From contig NZ_CP012831.1 of the NCBI RefSeq assembly GCF_001307275.1, positions 6,688,501 through 6,752,500 of the forward strand: a stretch of DNA of 64,000 bases, written 5' to 3'. Below are positions 24,312 to 33,568 of this stretch, in pieces. The translations under genes and the position numbers were made by a program. The notes beneath the pieces were generated by a model that ran no database searches, was not told the DNA's origin, and saw only the letters and a program-made list of their open reading frames with translations. Source of the DNA: Pseudomonas fluorescens (GTDB lineage: Bacteria > Pseudomonadota > Gammaproteobacteria > Pseudomonadales > Pseudomonadaceae). Each line of letters starts with the position of its first letter. Within the stretch, counting starts at the first letter, position 1.

Positions 24312-25674
24312 CCTCCGGTTCAAGGTGCTGCTGGCCTATATCGCCGGCGTGGCGCTGAGCATTCTGTTGATCGTGTCGGCGGCGTTGGCCCTGGTCAGCT
24401 CACAGAGCGACATCCTGTCGGTCATGAACATGGCCGAACGCACCCAGGAGCTGGCGGAGAAACTCCAGTTCGATGCTGGCGGGCGCCCGGTCGGATTCGA
24501 TCCCAGCGAGGCGGATCGAATCTGGACCTATGACAGCATGGGACAGGAGATCGGCTACCGCGTGCTGGACGCCTCGGCAAACGTGGCCCTGGCGTCCACC
24601 GATGCGACCTTCTGGCCAGCGAGTGCCTCGCTGCACCCTTTGGAGCACGAACCGTTCAAGTTCGAGCGCCAGGGCATCTTGATGTACGGTGCCACCGCGC
24701 CAGTCGAACACGACGGCCAGACCTGGTTCCTGCAGCTTGCCGTCAGCGAACGGTTGATGGACCTCTTTCACGGCGCCTTCGCCCTGCCCTTCATGGGGGC
24801 CGGCATCGTCCTGTTCAGCCTGGTACTGCTCTTCGTCTTTGGTGCCTGCGCCTATGTCATCCTGGGTTATACGCTCAAGCCCTTGCGCGAAGTGTCCGAG
24901 TCGGCCGCGGCCATATCGCCTCGCTCGCTGCATTCGCGCTTGCAGGTCAGCCGCGTACCTTCCGAAGTCTTGCCACTGGTGGACAGTTTCAATCGGGTCC
25001 TCCAGCGCCTGGAAAATGGCTACCGGATCCAGCAGGAATTTCTGGCGACAGCGGCGCACGAGTTGAAGACACCGCTGGCGCTGATACGCGCGCAGATCGA
25101 ATTGATGGCAGACAGTCCCGATCGCAGCGCGCTCCTCAACGACGTCGCCCACATGACCCGCCAAGCCCAGCAACTGCTGCTGTTGACCGAAGCCAGCGAG
25201 GCGCAGAACTATAGGTTTGCCGCGGTCGAACTGGCCGATGTCGCGAAAGAAGCCGCCGACTATCTACAGCGCATGGCCGAAGCCGTCGACGTACGCCTGG
25301 TGCTGGCCGACGATTGCACGGGCGTTGCCCCCTGGCAGGCTGATCGCAGCGCCCTCTTCACCTTGCTGAAAAACCTGCTGGAGAACGCCCTCCAACACGC
25401 CCCTCGAGGCACCGAGGTGCGAGTGGACATCGGCAAGGATCGCCTGAGCGTACGCGATTGGGGCCCCGGGGTTGATCGGGAGCAACTGCCGCAGCTGTGC
25501 GTGCGCTTCTGGCGCGGGCCCCATCGCCGCGACCATGGCGCCGGCCTGGGCCTGACGATCTGCCAGGAAATCGCCCAGGCCCATGGCTGGACGCTTTCAG
25601 CCACAAGAGCGGAACCAGGACTGCTGCTTCAGTTGTCTCGCCGGGAACACGCCAGCGACCCCGCCCGGGCTTGA
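24280..25674 (+). CDS. Sensor histidine kinase partner of the OmpR-type regulator
   Basis: A 464-residue membrane kinase. Two membrane segments lie at about 15-40 and 165-190, enclosing a periplasmic sensor of roughly 125 residues. A HAMP domain follows, then the HisKA box AAHELKTPLALI with H260. The ATPase domain has NLLENALQHAP, DWGPGV and HGAGLGLTIC. The ATG at 24280 has a GAGG site upstream and lies inside the regulator gene. The signal is unknown. Kinases of this group often sense cationic stress or metals. Confidence 0.9.
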   Translation: MRSARSTWLSSLRFKVLLAYIAGVALSILLIVSAALALVSSQSDILSVMNMAERTQELAEKLQFDAGGRPVGFDPSEADRIWTYDSMGQEIGYRVLDASANVALASTDATFWPASASLHPLEHEPFKFERQGILMYGATAPVEHDGQTWFLQLAVSERLMDLFHGAFALPFMGAGIVLFSLVLLFVFGACAYVILGYTLKPLREVSESAAAISPRSLHSRLQVSRVPSEVLPLVDSFNRVLQRLENGYRIQQEFLATAAHELKTPLALIRAQIELMADSPDRSALLNDVAHMTRQAQQLLLLTEASEAQNYRFAAVELADVAKEAADYLQRMAEAVDVRLVLADDCTGVAPWQADRSALFTLLKNLLENALQHAPRGTEVRVDIGKDRLSVRDWGPGVDREQLPQLCVRFWRGPHRRDHGAGLGLTICQEIAQAHGWTLSATRAEPGLLLQLSRREHASDPARA

Positions 25675-25704
25675 ACAGCGCGGGGTCGAACCGGGTACGC
25701 GGCC

Positions 25705-26979
25705 TCAGGCGACCCCGCCGTCGGGCACCGCAAGGGTGTCGGCCTGGGACACGCGGCTTGGCCTGAAGGTCTCGGGCATCGCCAGCAACAGGCCGAATGC
25801 CAGCGCGGCAATCGCCGCCAGGGTCAGGAACGCCGCGCTGTAGCCAGCCCCTTGCACCACGAAGCCGGCCAGGCTGTTGCTCAACGCGGCGCCGAGCCCG
25901 AACACCGTCGACAACACCCCGAGACTGACGTTGAAGCGCCCGGTGCCCTGGGTCAGGTCCTTGACCACCAGGGGAAACAGCGCGCCAAACAGCCCGGCAC
26001 CAATACCGTCCAGCAGTTGCACCGCCACCAACCAGTAGGGGTCGTCCGAGAGCACGTACAACACGCCGCGGATGGGCAGGATCAGGAAGCCGGCCAGCAG
26101 CAACGGCTTGCGGCCCCAGGCATCGGCCTTGACGCCCACCAGCCACGCCATGGGCACCATGACCAGTTGCGCCGCAACGATACAAGCCGATGTCAACGGC
26201 GTGGCCAGGTGCACATTGGCCTGGGCGAGCTTCTGGCTGACCAGCGGGAGCATCGCCGCGTTCGCCAGATGGAACAGCCCGCAGCAAATGGCGAACAACA
26301 GCAGCGTACGGTTATCCAGCAGGACCCGCAGCGTCGAGGGTACAGGGCCGTGAACCAACTGCCCCGCCTCCAGGCCCCGTGCCACGTCATGGTCGATGGC
26401 CTCGGCGGACACACAACTGACCGCCACGATGCTCGCCAATGCCATGGCGGCCATCAGGTAGAACACCGCGATGGGACCGAACAACCAGGCGAACCCACCC
26501 GCCAGCAGCGCGGCGCAGGCATTGCCCGCGTGATTGAATGTTTCGTTGCGCCCCGTGCGCCGTGTAAAGGCCTTGGCGCCGGTAATGCCCAGGGAAATCG
26601 CCGCGATAGCCGGCGCAAAGACTGACGCTGCCACGGCGCCGATGGCCTGGGTCAATGCCACCAGGCCAAAGGACGACGTGAACGGAAGTACCAGGCAACC
26701 CAGCGTCACCACCAATGCCGCCACGGCCACCACGGCACGCTTGCTGCGCACCCGGTCGATCAACGCGCCGGCAGGCGCCTGGGCGACAAGCCCGGCCATG
26801 GCCGCCACCGTCATCACCACGCCAATGCTCGCCGGGTCCCAGCGATGCACCGCCAGCAGGTAGATCGCCAGGTAAGGACCCAAGCCATCGCGCACATCCG
26901 CGAGGAAAAAATTCAGGCCATCCAGGGAAAGGTTGTTGCGTCGGTCTCGGTTTCGATCCACAGCGGCCTCGACGGGCAT
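25705..26979 (-). CDS. MFS transporter of unknown substrate
   Basis: A 424-residue transporter with about 12 hydrophobic segments. It opens LSLDGLNFFLADVRDGLGPYLAI (in part) and has DRVRSKRAVVA as the loop 2-3 signature. The start at 26979 has GGGG upstream and the family N-terminus. An upstream in-frame extension of 51 residues crosses repeat DNA and looks non-coding. It is convergent with the kinase gene, with 30 bp between stops. No neighbour suggests the substrate. Confidence 0.85.
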   Translation of the reverse strand: MPVEAAVDRNRDRRNNLSLDGLNFFLADVRDGLGPYLAIYLLAVHRWDPASIGVVMTVAAMAGLVAQAPAGALIDRVRSKRAVVAVAALVVTLGCLVLPFTSSFGLVALTQAIGAVAASVFAPAIAAISLGITGAKAFTRRTGRNETFNHAGNACAALLAGGFAWLFGPIAVFYLMAAMALASIVAVSCVSAEAIDHDVARGLEAGQLVHGPVPSTLRVLLDNRTLLLFAICCGLFHLANAAMLPLVSQKLAQANVHLATPLTSACIVAAQLVMVPMAWLVGVKADAWGRKPLLLAGFLILPIRGVLYVLSDDPYWLVAVQLLDGIGAGLFGALFPLVVKDLTQGTGRFNVSLGVLSTVFGLGAALSNSLAGFVVQGAGYSAAFLTLAAIAALAFGLLLAMPETFRPSRVSQADTLAVPDGGVA

Positions 26980-27057
26980 TGCCCCAAAGAAAATTGACGC
27001 AATGATGTCGCAAAGAATCGAACCGGGCCACCGTGATGAGCGCGGGGCCACTGAGAA

Positions 27058-27192
27058 AACCGTGGCGAGGGAGCTTGCTCCCGCTGGGTCGCGAAGCGCC
27101 CCCAAAACCTGCCGAACGCGTAACACAGACACACCGCACCCGCCGGTTCACGACTGCTTCGCAGCCGAGCGGGAGCAAGCTCCCTCGCCACA
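27058..27192. repeat. Inverted pair of REP-type elements
   Basis: CCGTGGCGAGGGAGCTTGCTCCCGC near 27060 pairs at a distance with GCGGGAGCAAGCTCCCTCGCCAC near 27168 (strings given only as landmarks, each being a half-palindrome around GGGAGCTTGCTCCC). This is the usual REPIN layout of fluorescent pseudomonads, here between an MFS gene and a porin gene. Confidence 0.75.
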
Positions 27193-27194
27193 GG

Positions 27195-27273
27195 TCCATC
27201 GTTGTTTCTTAGGTGAACTGCATGACCTACCAAATCCATCGTTGTTTCTTAGGTGAACTGCATGACCTACCAA
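27195..27273. repeat. 40-bp direct tandem duplication spanning the porin stop codon
   Basis: A unit starting TCCATCGTTGTTTCTTAGG and ending CATGACCTACCAA occurs at 27195 and again at 27235, identical apart from the edges. The second copy contains the oprD-type stop codon at 27267-27269. The unit resembles the element at 541-576. Confidence 0.8.
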
Positions 27274-28520
27274 AGCGCGATGTCGTAGGTAAAGTAGACC
27301 CGGTTGCTGTCACGACCACGGGAAAAGTCCGAGCGATAGACGTAGTTTCGCAACTTCACCCCCAGCCCCTTGAACGTTCCCTGTTGCACCACATAGGCGA
27401 TCTCTGCGTCACGTTCCCACTCTTTGACCGCGGTGTCGGACTTACCGTCGTTACCGCTCAGGTAGCGGGTGGAGAACGTCAGGCCGGGCACACCGAGGCG
27501 CGCGAAGTCGTAGCCGTAACCGAGCATCCAGGTCTTCTCGTCTTCCTCGATGAACTTGCCGATCCCGACGTTGCTGAAGGAGTACACCGTGGCGCCGCTG
27601 ACGTAAGGCAGGCCCGCCTCGCCGCTGAGGGTCTGGTAACCGGCGCTCAGTGTGTGGCCGACAACGGCGTAGGACAGCGACCCGCTGAGCATGTCGTTGT
27701 CGATCTTGCCGCCGTAGGCCGACCCCGAATCGACGCTGTTGAAGTAGCGCAGGTCGCTGGTCAATACCCCGGCGCCCAGGGGCAGATCATGCTGGATGCC
27801 AACGAAGTTCTGTCGATAGAAATTCTCCAGCTCGCCATAGAAGTAGCTCAGGCGGATGTGCTTGCCCAACTTGTAGTCGGCGCCGGCATAGCTGAAGTCA
27901 CCGGACTTATCGCCGCCGTAGCCGTCCGGCACGATGGGCATGCTGTCGCTCGAATCCCGCAGCTTGAAACGCTCCAGGTGCCCGCCGGTGACGGTGAGGT
28001 TGTCAATGTCGTTGCTGCTGATCTGGGTGCCTTGGTAAGTCTGGGGCAACAGCCGCGCATCGTTGTAGACCAGCACCGGGGTCTTGGGCAGCAAGGTGCC
28101 GTATTTGAGCGTGGTCTTGGCCAGCCGGGCCTTGGCGGTCATGCCCGCACTGGCGAACTCGTCGGCGGCGCGACCGTCGTCATGCACCGGCAGCAGGCCG
28201 GTGCCACTGCGACCACGCCCGGAATCGAGCTTGACCCCGAGCAGGCCCAGGGCATCGACCCCGAAGCCGAGGGTGCCCGGCGTAAAGCCTGACTGGTAAT
28301 CCAGCAGGAAGCCCTGGGCCCATTCGGTGCGCTCACTCTTGGCGGTCCTCGCCGCCCGGGCGCTCATACCGTGCTCGTCGCGGAAATTTTCGTTGAAGTA
28401 GACGTTGCGCAATTGCAGCTTCAGCTTGCTGTCATCGATGAAACCTTCGGCGCTGGCCGTGGCCAGGGGCAACAGGCCAAGGATTGGAAACAAAGCCCCG
28501 CGGGTCAGCAAAATGGTCAT
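27267..28520 (-). CDS. OprD-family outer-membrane porin
   Basis: A 417-residue porin. The signal peptide (about 24 residues, ending TASA) is followed by EGFIDDSKLKLQLRNVYFNENF, the hallmark N-terminus of OprD proteins. Later landmarks are WAQGFLLDYQSGFTPGT and GFGVDALGLLGVKLDSG, and a run of beta strands ends in the aromatic ALW. OprD-family porins admit small carboxylates or basic amino acids. It lies downstream of a CitMHS carrier gene on the same strand (94 bp gap), which suggests passage of citrate-type acids across the outer membrane. Confidence 0.92.
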   Translation of the reverse strand: MTILLTRGALFPILGLLPLATASAEGFIDDSKLKLQLRNVYFNENFRDEHGMSARAARTAKSERTEWAQGFLLDYQSGFTPGTLGFGVDALGLLGVKLDSGRGRSGTGLLPVHDDGRAADEFASAGMTAKARLAKTTLKYGTLLPKTPVLVYNDARLLPQTYQGTQISSNDIDNLTVTGGHLERFKLRDSSDSMPIVPDGYGGDKSGDFSYAGADYKLGKHIRLSYFYGELENFYRQNFVGIQHDLPLGAGVLTSDLRYFNSVDSGSAYGGKIDNDMLSGSLSYAVVGHTLSAGYQTLSGEAGLPYVSGATVYSFSNVGIGKFIEEDEKTWMLGYGYDFARLGVPGLTFSTRYLSGNDGKSDTAVKEWERDAEIAYVVQQGTFKGLGVKLRNYVYRSDFSRGRDSNRVYFTYDIALW

Positions 28521-28614
28521 GTCTGGCTACTCGTTGTTGTTATTGGGCGTGCAGGCCTTCTCACCCCCATTTGCAGGGGGCGTGTCAGGCAGGAAAACAA
28601 GGTTGTCGGGTGAG

Positions 28615-29919
28615 TCAGGAAAACAGCGTCAGTGCCCCGGTCAGCAAGGCCAGCGCGGTAATCACCAGGGAGGTGAGCACCGCCCATTTGACGGTGGCTT
28701 TCTGGAAGTCGCCCAGGTCGCGGTCGACCATGCCCACCAGCAACAGGGTCGAGGCCACCAGCGGGCTCATCAGGTGCACCGGCTGGCCGAGAATGGAAGC
28801 CCGGGCAATTTCCACCGGATCAATCCCGTAGGCAGCGGCGGCGTTGGCCAGGATCGGCACGACCCCGAAGTAGTAGGCATCGTTGGACAATACGAAGGTC
28901 AGCGGCATGCTGGTAATCGCCACCACCAGCGGGAACAGATGGCCCCAGGAAGGCGGAATCCAATCGACCAGGGTTTGCGCCAGGGCATCGACCATTTTCG
29001 TTCCGGAGAAGATCCCGGCGAAGATGCCCGCGGCAAACACCAGCAGGACCACGGTCATGGCGTTGCCCGAATGGGCGAGAATGCGCTCCTTCTGAATATC
29101 CAGTTGCGGATAGTTGATCATCAGCGCCAGGACGAAACCGATCAGGAACAGAATCGCCGAGTGCATGAGCCCCATCACCAGCGCGACCATCACCGCGACC
29201 ACCAGCAGCAGGTTGACGTAGGCCAGTTTCGGGCGCTTGTGTGGCGTGTCCTCGATGATCGCGTTGATGTAGCAGTCACCGCCACCGCTTTGCAGCTGGA
29301 CGTTACCAATGCGCTTGCGCTCGGCACGGCCCAGCAGGAAGGCCGTGAACACCACCCACATCGCACCACCGATCATGGTCGGCAGCAACGGCACGAAATA
29401 CTCACCGGCATCCAGGCCCAGCGCTGCGATCGCACGGGTCGCCGGGCCGCCCCAAGGGGTCATGCCGCTCATGATGCTCAGGGAGAGCATGGAAATGGTC
29501 GCCAGGATCATCGGGTTCATGCCGATGCGCTTATACAGCGGCAGCATCGCGGCACAGGTGATCATGTAGGTCGTCGTGCCGTCACCGTCCAGCGCCACCA
29601 ACAGCGACAGCAGCGCGGTGCCCACGGCGATTTTCATCGGGTCGCCATTGACCCGCTTGAGGATCTTGCGGATCAGCGGGTCGAACAGACCGGCGTCGAT
29701 CATCAGGCCGAAAAACAGGATCGCGAACAACAGCAGTGCCGCCGAGGGCGCGACCATTTTCAGGCCGTCCAGCATCATCTTGCCGGTGGTCCCGCCAAAG
29801 CCGCCGAGCACGGCAAAGACGATGGGCACTACCGTCAGGGCGACAATCGGGGACAACCGTTTGGTCATTATCAGGAAAGTGAAGACCACCACCATGGCCA
29901 AGCCAAGTAAAGCGAGCAT
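28615..29919 (-). CDS. CitMHS-family citrate-metal transporter
   Basis: A 434-residue carrier with about 11-12 membrane segments. MLALLGLAMVVVFTFLIMTKRLSP is the usual N-terminus of CitMHS proteins, and ALDGDGTTTYMITCAAMLPLY and MTPWGGPATRA are highly conserved stretches. Family members take up citrate complexed with a divalent metal. AAGAGA lies 8 nt before the ATG. The neighbouring isomerase and porin support a role in citrate or aconitate uptake. Confidence 0.9.
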   Translation of the reverse strand: MLALLGLAMVVVFTFLIMTKRLSPIVALTVVPIVFAVLGGFGGTTGKMMLDGLKMVAPSAALLLFAILFFGLMIDAGLFDPLIRKILKRVNGDPMKIAVGTALLSLLVALDGDGTTTYMITCAAMLPLYKRIGMNPMILATISMLSLSIMSGMTPWGGPATRAIAALGLDAGEYFVPLLPTMIGGAMWVVFTAFLLGRAERKRIGNVQLQSGGGDCYINAIIEDTPHKRPKLAYVNLLLVVAVMVALVMGLMHSAILFLIGFVLALMINYPQLDIQKERILAHSGNAMTVVLLVFAAGIFAGIFSGTKMVDALAQTLVDWIPPSWGHLFPLVVAITSMPLTFVLSNDAYYFGVVPILANAAAAYGIDPVEIARASILGQPVHLMSPLVASTLLLVGMVDRDLGDFQKATVKWAVLTSLVITALALLTGALTLFS

Positions 29920-29980
29920 ATGTCAGATCTCTTGTTGTTATGAGTAGCTTGGCAGACACCCAGGCACACGCCCTCCCACC

Positions 29981-30011
29981 CGCCAGGCAACACGCTGAAG
30001 TGTGCCTGGCG
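29981..30011 (-). terminator. Hairpin after the dctA-type gene
   Basis: CGCCAGGCA (29981-29989) pairs with TGCCTGGCG (30003-30011) in the 141-bp gap between the DctA-like and CitMHS genes. It may end or attenuate the upstream transcript. The T-run is weak. Confidence 0.4.
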
Positions 30012-30060
30012 AGAGGTATCGAGTGAGCTTGCGCGGTGCTGTCGAGTCAGCCGTGAGCGG

Positions 30061-31374
30061 CTAGATGTGTTTGGCGACCTTCGCGCCGTCCCAGCTCGAG
30101 TCCGTTGCCGGGGTCTGTGTCAGGGCGGGTTTGCCATCCAGGGTCTGCAACAGCACTTCGCGGTCACAGGCATTCTCCGAGAGGGAGATCACCACGGTCG
30201 CAACGGCGTTGCTCGCCAGGCTGGTCAACGCCCGCGCTTCGGACATGAACCGGTCGATCCCGATCAATAGGGCCAGGCCCGCCAGGGGAATGTCGTGGAT
30301 GACCGTCAAGGTCGAGGCCAGGGCGACAAACCCGCTGCCGGTCACACCCGCGGCCCCCTTTGACGACAGCAGCATGATCGCCAGCATGGTGATGACCTGG
30401 GTCAGCGTCAGGTCGATGTTGCAGGCCTGGGCAATGAAGATCGCCGCCAGCGACAGATAGATCGCCGTGCCGTCGAGGTTGAACGAGTAGCCGGTCGGCA
30501 GCACCAGCCCCACGACCCCTTTCTTGCAACCCAGGGCCTGGAGCTTTTCCAACATCCGCGGCATTACCGGTTCGGTCGAGGACGTGCCGAGCACCACCAG
30601 GAACTCTTCACGCAGGTAACGCAACAGCTTCCACAGGCTGAAACCGTGGGCGCGGCAAAGGCTGCCCAACACCACAAAGACGAAGAAAGCGCAGGCGATG
30701 TACAAGGTCATGATCAACTTGGCCAGCGAGCCCAGCGACGTGATGCCGTACTGCCCCACCGTGAAGGCCAAGGCCCCGAAAGCGCCAATCGGAGCGAAAC
30801 GCATCAGGTAGGAGAAAATCTTGAACACCATGTGCGAAGCCGACTCCAGGACCTCCAGCACAGGCTTGCCGCGCTCGCCCAGGGACGATAGGGCAAAACC
30901 GCAGAGCACCGCGATAAACAGCACCGGCAGCACCTCGCCTTTATTGAAGGCGCCGATGAAGGTGTCGGGAATGATGTGCATGAAGAAGTCCACCACGCTC
31001 AGTTTCGCGGCGGATTCGGTGTACTGCGACAGCCCCTGGGTACTCAACTGCGTCGGGTCGATGTTCATGCCTGCGCCGGGCTTGAACAGGTAGACCGACA
31101 CCAGGCCGATGATCAGGCTGATCACCGTCAGCGCCAGGAACAACAGCATGGTCTTGCTCAACAAACGCCCCAGCGAGCGCTTGTCGCTCATACCGGCGAT
31201 GCCAGTGACAATGGTGCAGAACACCACCGGCGCGATCATCATCTTGATCAGCTTGATGAAGGCATCGCCCAGCGGCTTCAAGGCAATTGCCTGTTGCGAC
31301 CAGAAGTGCCCGACGACCACGCCCAGCAGCACGGCGCAGATGATCTGGAAGTAGAGCGATTTAACAACTTTCAT
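30061..31374 (-). CDS. Dicarboxylate/cation symporter, DctA-like
   Basis: A 437-residue DAACS-family symporter. It opens KSLYFQIICAVLLGVVVGHFW and has the conserved FIKLIKMMIAPVVFCTIVTGIAGM. The serine-rich hairpin reads VLGTSSTEPVMPRM, where the family norm is SSS, and GYSFNLDGTAIY and SKGAAGVTGSGF line the substrate path. DctA proteins import succinate, fumarate, malate and related acids. A GGTGA site supports the ATG at 31374 rather than 31386. It lies 53 bp downstream of the PrpF-family gene, probably in one operon. Confidence 0.92.
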   Translation of the reverse strand: MKVVKSLYFQIICAVLLGVVVGHFWSQQAIALKPLGDAFIKLIKMMIAPVVFCTIVTGIAGMSDKRSLGRLLSKTMLLFLALTVISLIIGLVSVYLFKPGAGMNIDPTQLSTQGLSQYTESAAKLSVVDFFMHIIPDTFIGAFNKGEVLPVLFIAVLCGFALSSLGERGKPVLEVLESASHMVFKIFSYLMRFAPIGAFGALAFTVGQYGITSLGSLAKLIMTLYIACAFFVFVVLGSLCRAHGFSLWKLLRYLREEFLVVLGTSSTEPVMPRMLEKLQALGCKKGVVGLVLPTGYSFNLDGTAIYLSLAAIFIAQACNIDLTLTQVITMLAIMLLSSKGAAGVTGSGFVALASTLTVIHDIPLAGLALLIGIDRFMSEARALTSLASNAVATVVISLSENACDREVLLQTLDGKPALTQTPATDSSWDGAKVAKHI

Positions 31375-31427
31375 GGCATCACCCATTTTTAGAATTGTTC
31401 TGATGCAAAAGACCCTGGCAACCAGGG

Positions 31428-32510
31428 TTATCCGGCCAGCCGTTGGGACGCCGTGGCGTAGACGTAACCCGAGAAAAGCCGGCGCGCGGTACGTACTACC
31501 GAAGCCCGAATGGTCTCACCCTTTTCACCGGTGTAGGACAGTACGACATCAATACCGCCGCTTGGGTGTTCGATCCGAACCTGTTGCAAGCGCGGTTCGC
31601 TGACGTTGCCGAGCAACTGTGCAACGACGCTGCCTTCGGTTACGCACGCCGTGGCCAAGCCAATGGAGCCGGTGATCGCCAGGGCGCGGTGACAGTTGTG
31701 CGGCATGAAGTAGCGCACCTGGATCGTCCCGCCGCACTTGGCCGGAGACACCAGCACCGGCTTGGGAATGACCTTGTCGCTGACATCACCCAGGCCCATC
31801 GCCAGGCCGGCTTTCAGCCGCAAGGACTCCAGCCGCTGCAGGAAGGCTTTATCGGCGTCCAGTTCGGCAGGGCTTTCGTCACCGCGTTTGCCGAGCTGGC
31901 TGGCCTCGACAATCATCATCGGCATCGCCATGTCGATGCAGGTCACCAGGATGCCGTCGATCAGGTCCAGGAGTTGCCCGGTCGGGAAGAGTTTCCCCGT
32001 CTTGCTGCCCGCCGCATCGAGAAACGTCAGTTGTACCGGAGCGGCTGTGCCAGGCACGCCGTCGATGGCGGTGTCGCCTTCATAGCTGACCTTGCCTTGC
32101 GGGGTTTGCACTTCGGCATTCACGAACGTCCCGGTGTTGAGGTTGCGAATGCGCACCCGGGTCAGATCGCCAGAAGGCTTGACCAGCCCCTGCTCGATGG
32201 CGAACGGGCCGACGGCGCAGAGCATGTTGCCGCAGTTGGGGGCGGTATCGACCCGACGCTGGGAAACCATGACCTGGACGAACAGATAATCGACATCCGC
32301 GTCAGGGTGCAGCGATGGGCTGACGATCGCCACTTTGCTGGTTTGTGGGCTGCCGCCACCGATGCCGTCGATTTCCAGCTCGTGGCCGGAGCCCATCAGG
32401 TTGAGCAGCAGCTCGTCACGTTCGGCGATGGCGACCGGCAGATCCCAGGCGAGAAACACCGGGCCTTTGGACGTACCGCCGCGCATTAGCACACAAGGAA
32501 TTCGCTGCAT
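31428..32510 (-). CDS. PrpF-family isomerase (aconitate isomerase or 4-oxalomesaconate tautomerase type)
   Basis: A 360-residue protein. MRGGTSKG (9-16) and DTAPNCGNM (Cys93 in NCGN) are signature motifs of PrpF, which moves double bonds in methylaconitate, and of GalD, a 4-oxalomesaconate tautomerase. The GalD option would call for gallate genes, but none are present. Instead the operon holds DctA- and CitMHS-type carriers, which favours a tricarboxylate such as trans-aconitate being converted to the cis form for the TCA cycle. The start at 32510 follows AAGAG. The gene is divergent from a LysR regulator 167 bp away, which probably controls it. Confidence 0.85.
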   Translation of the reverse strand: MQRIPCVLMRGGTSKGPVFLAWDLPVAIAERDELLLNLMGSGHELEIDGIGGGSPQTSKVAIVSPSLHPDADVDYLFVQVMVSQRRVDTAPNCGNMLCAVGPFAIEQGLVKPSGDLTRVRIRNLNTGTFVNAEVQTPQGKVSYEGDTAIDGVPGTAAPVQLTFLDAAGSKTGKLFPTGQLLDLIDGILVTCIDMAMPMMIVEASQLGKRGDESPAELDADKAFLQRLESLRLKAGLAMGLGDVSDKVIPKPVLVSPAKCGGTIQVRYFMPHNCHRALAITGSIGLATACVTEGSVVAQLLGNVSEPRLQQVRIEHPSGGIDVVLSYTGEKGETIRASVVRTARRLFSGYVYATASQRLAG

Positions 32511-32677
32511 GATCACTAACTCTTGTTGATCAATCTGGATAATTGATGCTCTGGACACAAGAGTGGCAAAGTTTGAAAAGTGTTTCCAATGCAAAGATCA
32601 GAGAGATTATTGCGTTTCACAAATGAATTACTTTACGATGATTTGCACTACGCATCCCCTCTGCGGTGAGGTAGAAC

Positions 32678-33568
32678 ATGGAATATGAGCTCCAGGACAT
32701 ACGATCTTTCGTGAAAATCGCCGAACTGGGCAGTTTCCACGAAGCCGCCGATGCGCTGCATCTGTCACAACCGGCCCTGAGCCGACGGATGAAAAAACTC
32801 GAGGAAGGCCTGGGAACCGCTTTGCTCGACCGCACGACCCGCAAGGTCAGCCTGACGAGTGTCGGCCGTGACTTCCTGCCCAAGGCGCGGCGCCTGCTGG
32901 ATGATTTCGACGACTCGATTCTCAACATCCGCGAGCTGGCGGAGCGGCAGATCGGCCGGGTGACCTTGGCGTGCATCCCCACGGCGGCGTTCTATTTCCT
33001 GCCTTCGGTGATCCGCCTCTACAACGAGCGCTACCCGAAAATCCGCATCCGCCTGCTCGACCTCAGCGCCAACGAAGGGCTCGAAGCCGTGCTGCGCGGC
33101 GAAGCCGACTTCGGCATCAACATGATGAGCGGCCAGCACCCGGACATCGAGTTCGTGCCCCTGGTCAACGAACCCTTTGTGCTGGCCTGCCGACGCGACC
33201 ATGAATTGGCTGAACGCAGTGCGGTCACCTGGTCGGAACTCAGCGACTATCGGCTGATCGGGGTCGGGCGCCTGAGCGGCAACCGCATGCTGCTGGACCA
33301 CGCGCTGTCGGGCCTGAGCTGGCGCCCACAGTGGTTCTACGAAGTCCAGCACTTGTCTACGTCGCTGGGACTGGTCGAGGCCGGCCTGGGCGTGTCGGCG
33401 ATGCCCAGCCTGGCCATGCCGGCCGGGGATCATCCAACCCTGGTCAGCGTGCCGCTGATCGAGCCGGTGGTAAACCGCTCCCTGGGCCTGGTCTACCGCC
33501 GGGGCGCATCGCTCTCCCCGGCCGCGGAGAAATTCGTCTCGATCCTGCTTGAGCAGTGGCCGCAATGA
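32678..33568 (+). CDS. LysR-type regulator of the tricarboxylate module
   Basis: A 296-residue LTTR. The N-terminal helix-turn-helix is IRSFVKIAELGSFHEAADAL followed by HLSQPALSRRMKKLEE. The effector domain starts near residue 90 with RVTLACIPTAAFYFLPSVI. GAGG lies 8 nt before the ATG. It is divergent from the PrpF-family gene, the usual LTTR arrangement, so it likely activates the prpF-dctA-citM-oprD set in response to the substrate. Its 3' end overlaps the convergent MFS gene by 76 bp. Confidence 0.9.
   Translation: MEYELQDIRSFVKIAELGSFHEAADALHLSQPALSRRMKKLEEGLGTALLDRTTRKVSLTSVGRDFLPKARRLLDDFDDSILNIRELAERQIGRVTLACIPTAAFYFLPSVIRLYNERYPKIRIRLLDLSANEGLEAVLRGEADFGINMMSGQHPDIEFVPLVNEPFVLACRRDHELAERSAVTWSELSDYRLIGVGRLSGNRMLLDHALSGLSWRPQWFYEVQHLSTSLGLVEAGLGVSAMPSLAMPAGDHPTLVSVPLIEPVVNRSLGLVYRRGASLSPAAEKFVSILLEQWPQ

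Noticed and set aside
31428..32510. Assignment as GalD of gallate degradation
   Set aside because: No gallate dioxygenase, hydratase or aldolase genes are present and the carriers nearby are for citrate and dicarboxylates, so a specific GalD name was not given.
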